Shown piece by piece: positions 15,860 to 15,934 of a stretch of DNA of 15,934 bases. The notes beneath the pieces are model-generated. The model had not been told where the DNA came from. It saw only the letters and a list, made by a program, of their open reading frames with translations, and ran no database searches. The first letter of the stretch is position 1, and each line of letters starts with the position of its first letter. The stretch spans positions 1-15,934 of the forward strand of contig JBBRHH010000069.1 of the NCBI GenBank assembly GCA_038222915.1, in the 5' to 3' direction. Source of the DNA: JBBRHH01 sp038222915 (lineage in GTDB: Bacteria; Planctomycetota; Phycisphaerae; Tepidisphaerales; Tepidisphaeraceae). Position numbers and translations under genes: made by a program.

Positions 15860-15934
15860 GCTAATGCTCGATAATTATTCAAGGACGCTTGCGCCCGGCG
15901 CGGCTGCGGTGACTAACGCAATGGGTTGGATGTT
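15860..15934. other. Upstream flank of the amidohydrolase operon
   Basis: These 75 bases should include the operon's promoter on the minus strand. An AT-rich patch (AATAATTAT read on the minus strand, near 15870-15880) could serve as a -10, but no matching -35 is convincing. Nothing else is seen before the window ends. Confidence 0.25.

Overview
The window is a GC-rich bacterial chromosome segment with several features I associate with Planctomycetota (possibly Phycisphaerae-like). These are a membrane cytochrome b next to a decaheme cytochrome c, weak or absent Shine-Dalgarno sequences at most starts, and remnants that resemble planctomycete ATP-dependent ligase and PQQ-propeller proteins. 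The assignment rests on gene content only and is moderate-to-low confidence. No rRNA, tRNA, CRISPR array or transposase gene was found.

Left block (1-6021). Two minus-strand genes encode consecutive steps of the agmatine route to putrescine: biosynthetic arginine decarboxylase (speA, cut by the left edge a few residues before its end) and, upstream of it, agmatine deiminase. Together they turn arginine into N-carbamoylputrescine; the amidohydrolase that would finish the route is not here. Diverging from them on the plus strand is a two-gene module: a four-or-more-helix membrane protein with two His-x13-His pairs (bis-heme b, ferric-reductase-like) and, 24 bases later, a membrane-anchored cytochrome with ten CxxCH haem sites. 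These probably pass electrons between the membrane and the periplasm.

Middle block (6022-10680). This looks like an accessory, partly decayed zone. It holds an unrecognised six-helix membrane protein of lower GC, the C-terminal part of an ATP-dependent DNA ligase-like protein that lacks the catalytic-lysine half, an intact acyltransferase-3 membrane protein, a lipoprotein-like gene start that ends in junk, and a zinc-ribbon membrane protein split by a frameshift in an A8/T8 run. A 36-bp near-identical repeat containing a perfect 8-bp-arm palindrome lies on both sides of the acyltransferase. Each copy sits exactly where a neighbouring gene is broken.

Right block (10680-15934). A near-consensus sigma70-type promoter (TTGACA-N18-TACAAT) and a 480-base leader with a well-placed ribosome site precede mnmA (tRNA 2-thiouridylase). 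A GT9-family glycosyltransferase follows. It converges, with a 35-bp overlap of coding ends, on a minus-strand operon made of an exported amidohydrolase and a GltS-like sodium/glutamate symporter.

The items most worth a second look are the repeat pair at gene break points, the homopolymer frameshift, the open N-terminal extension of mnmA with its own promoter and ribosome site, and the three-fold RQ-motif membrane protein.
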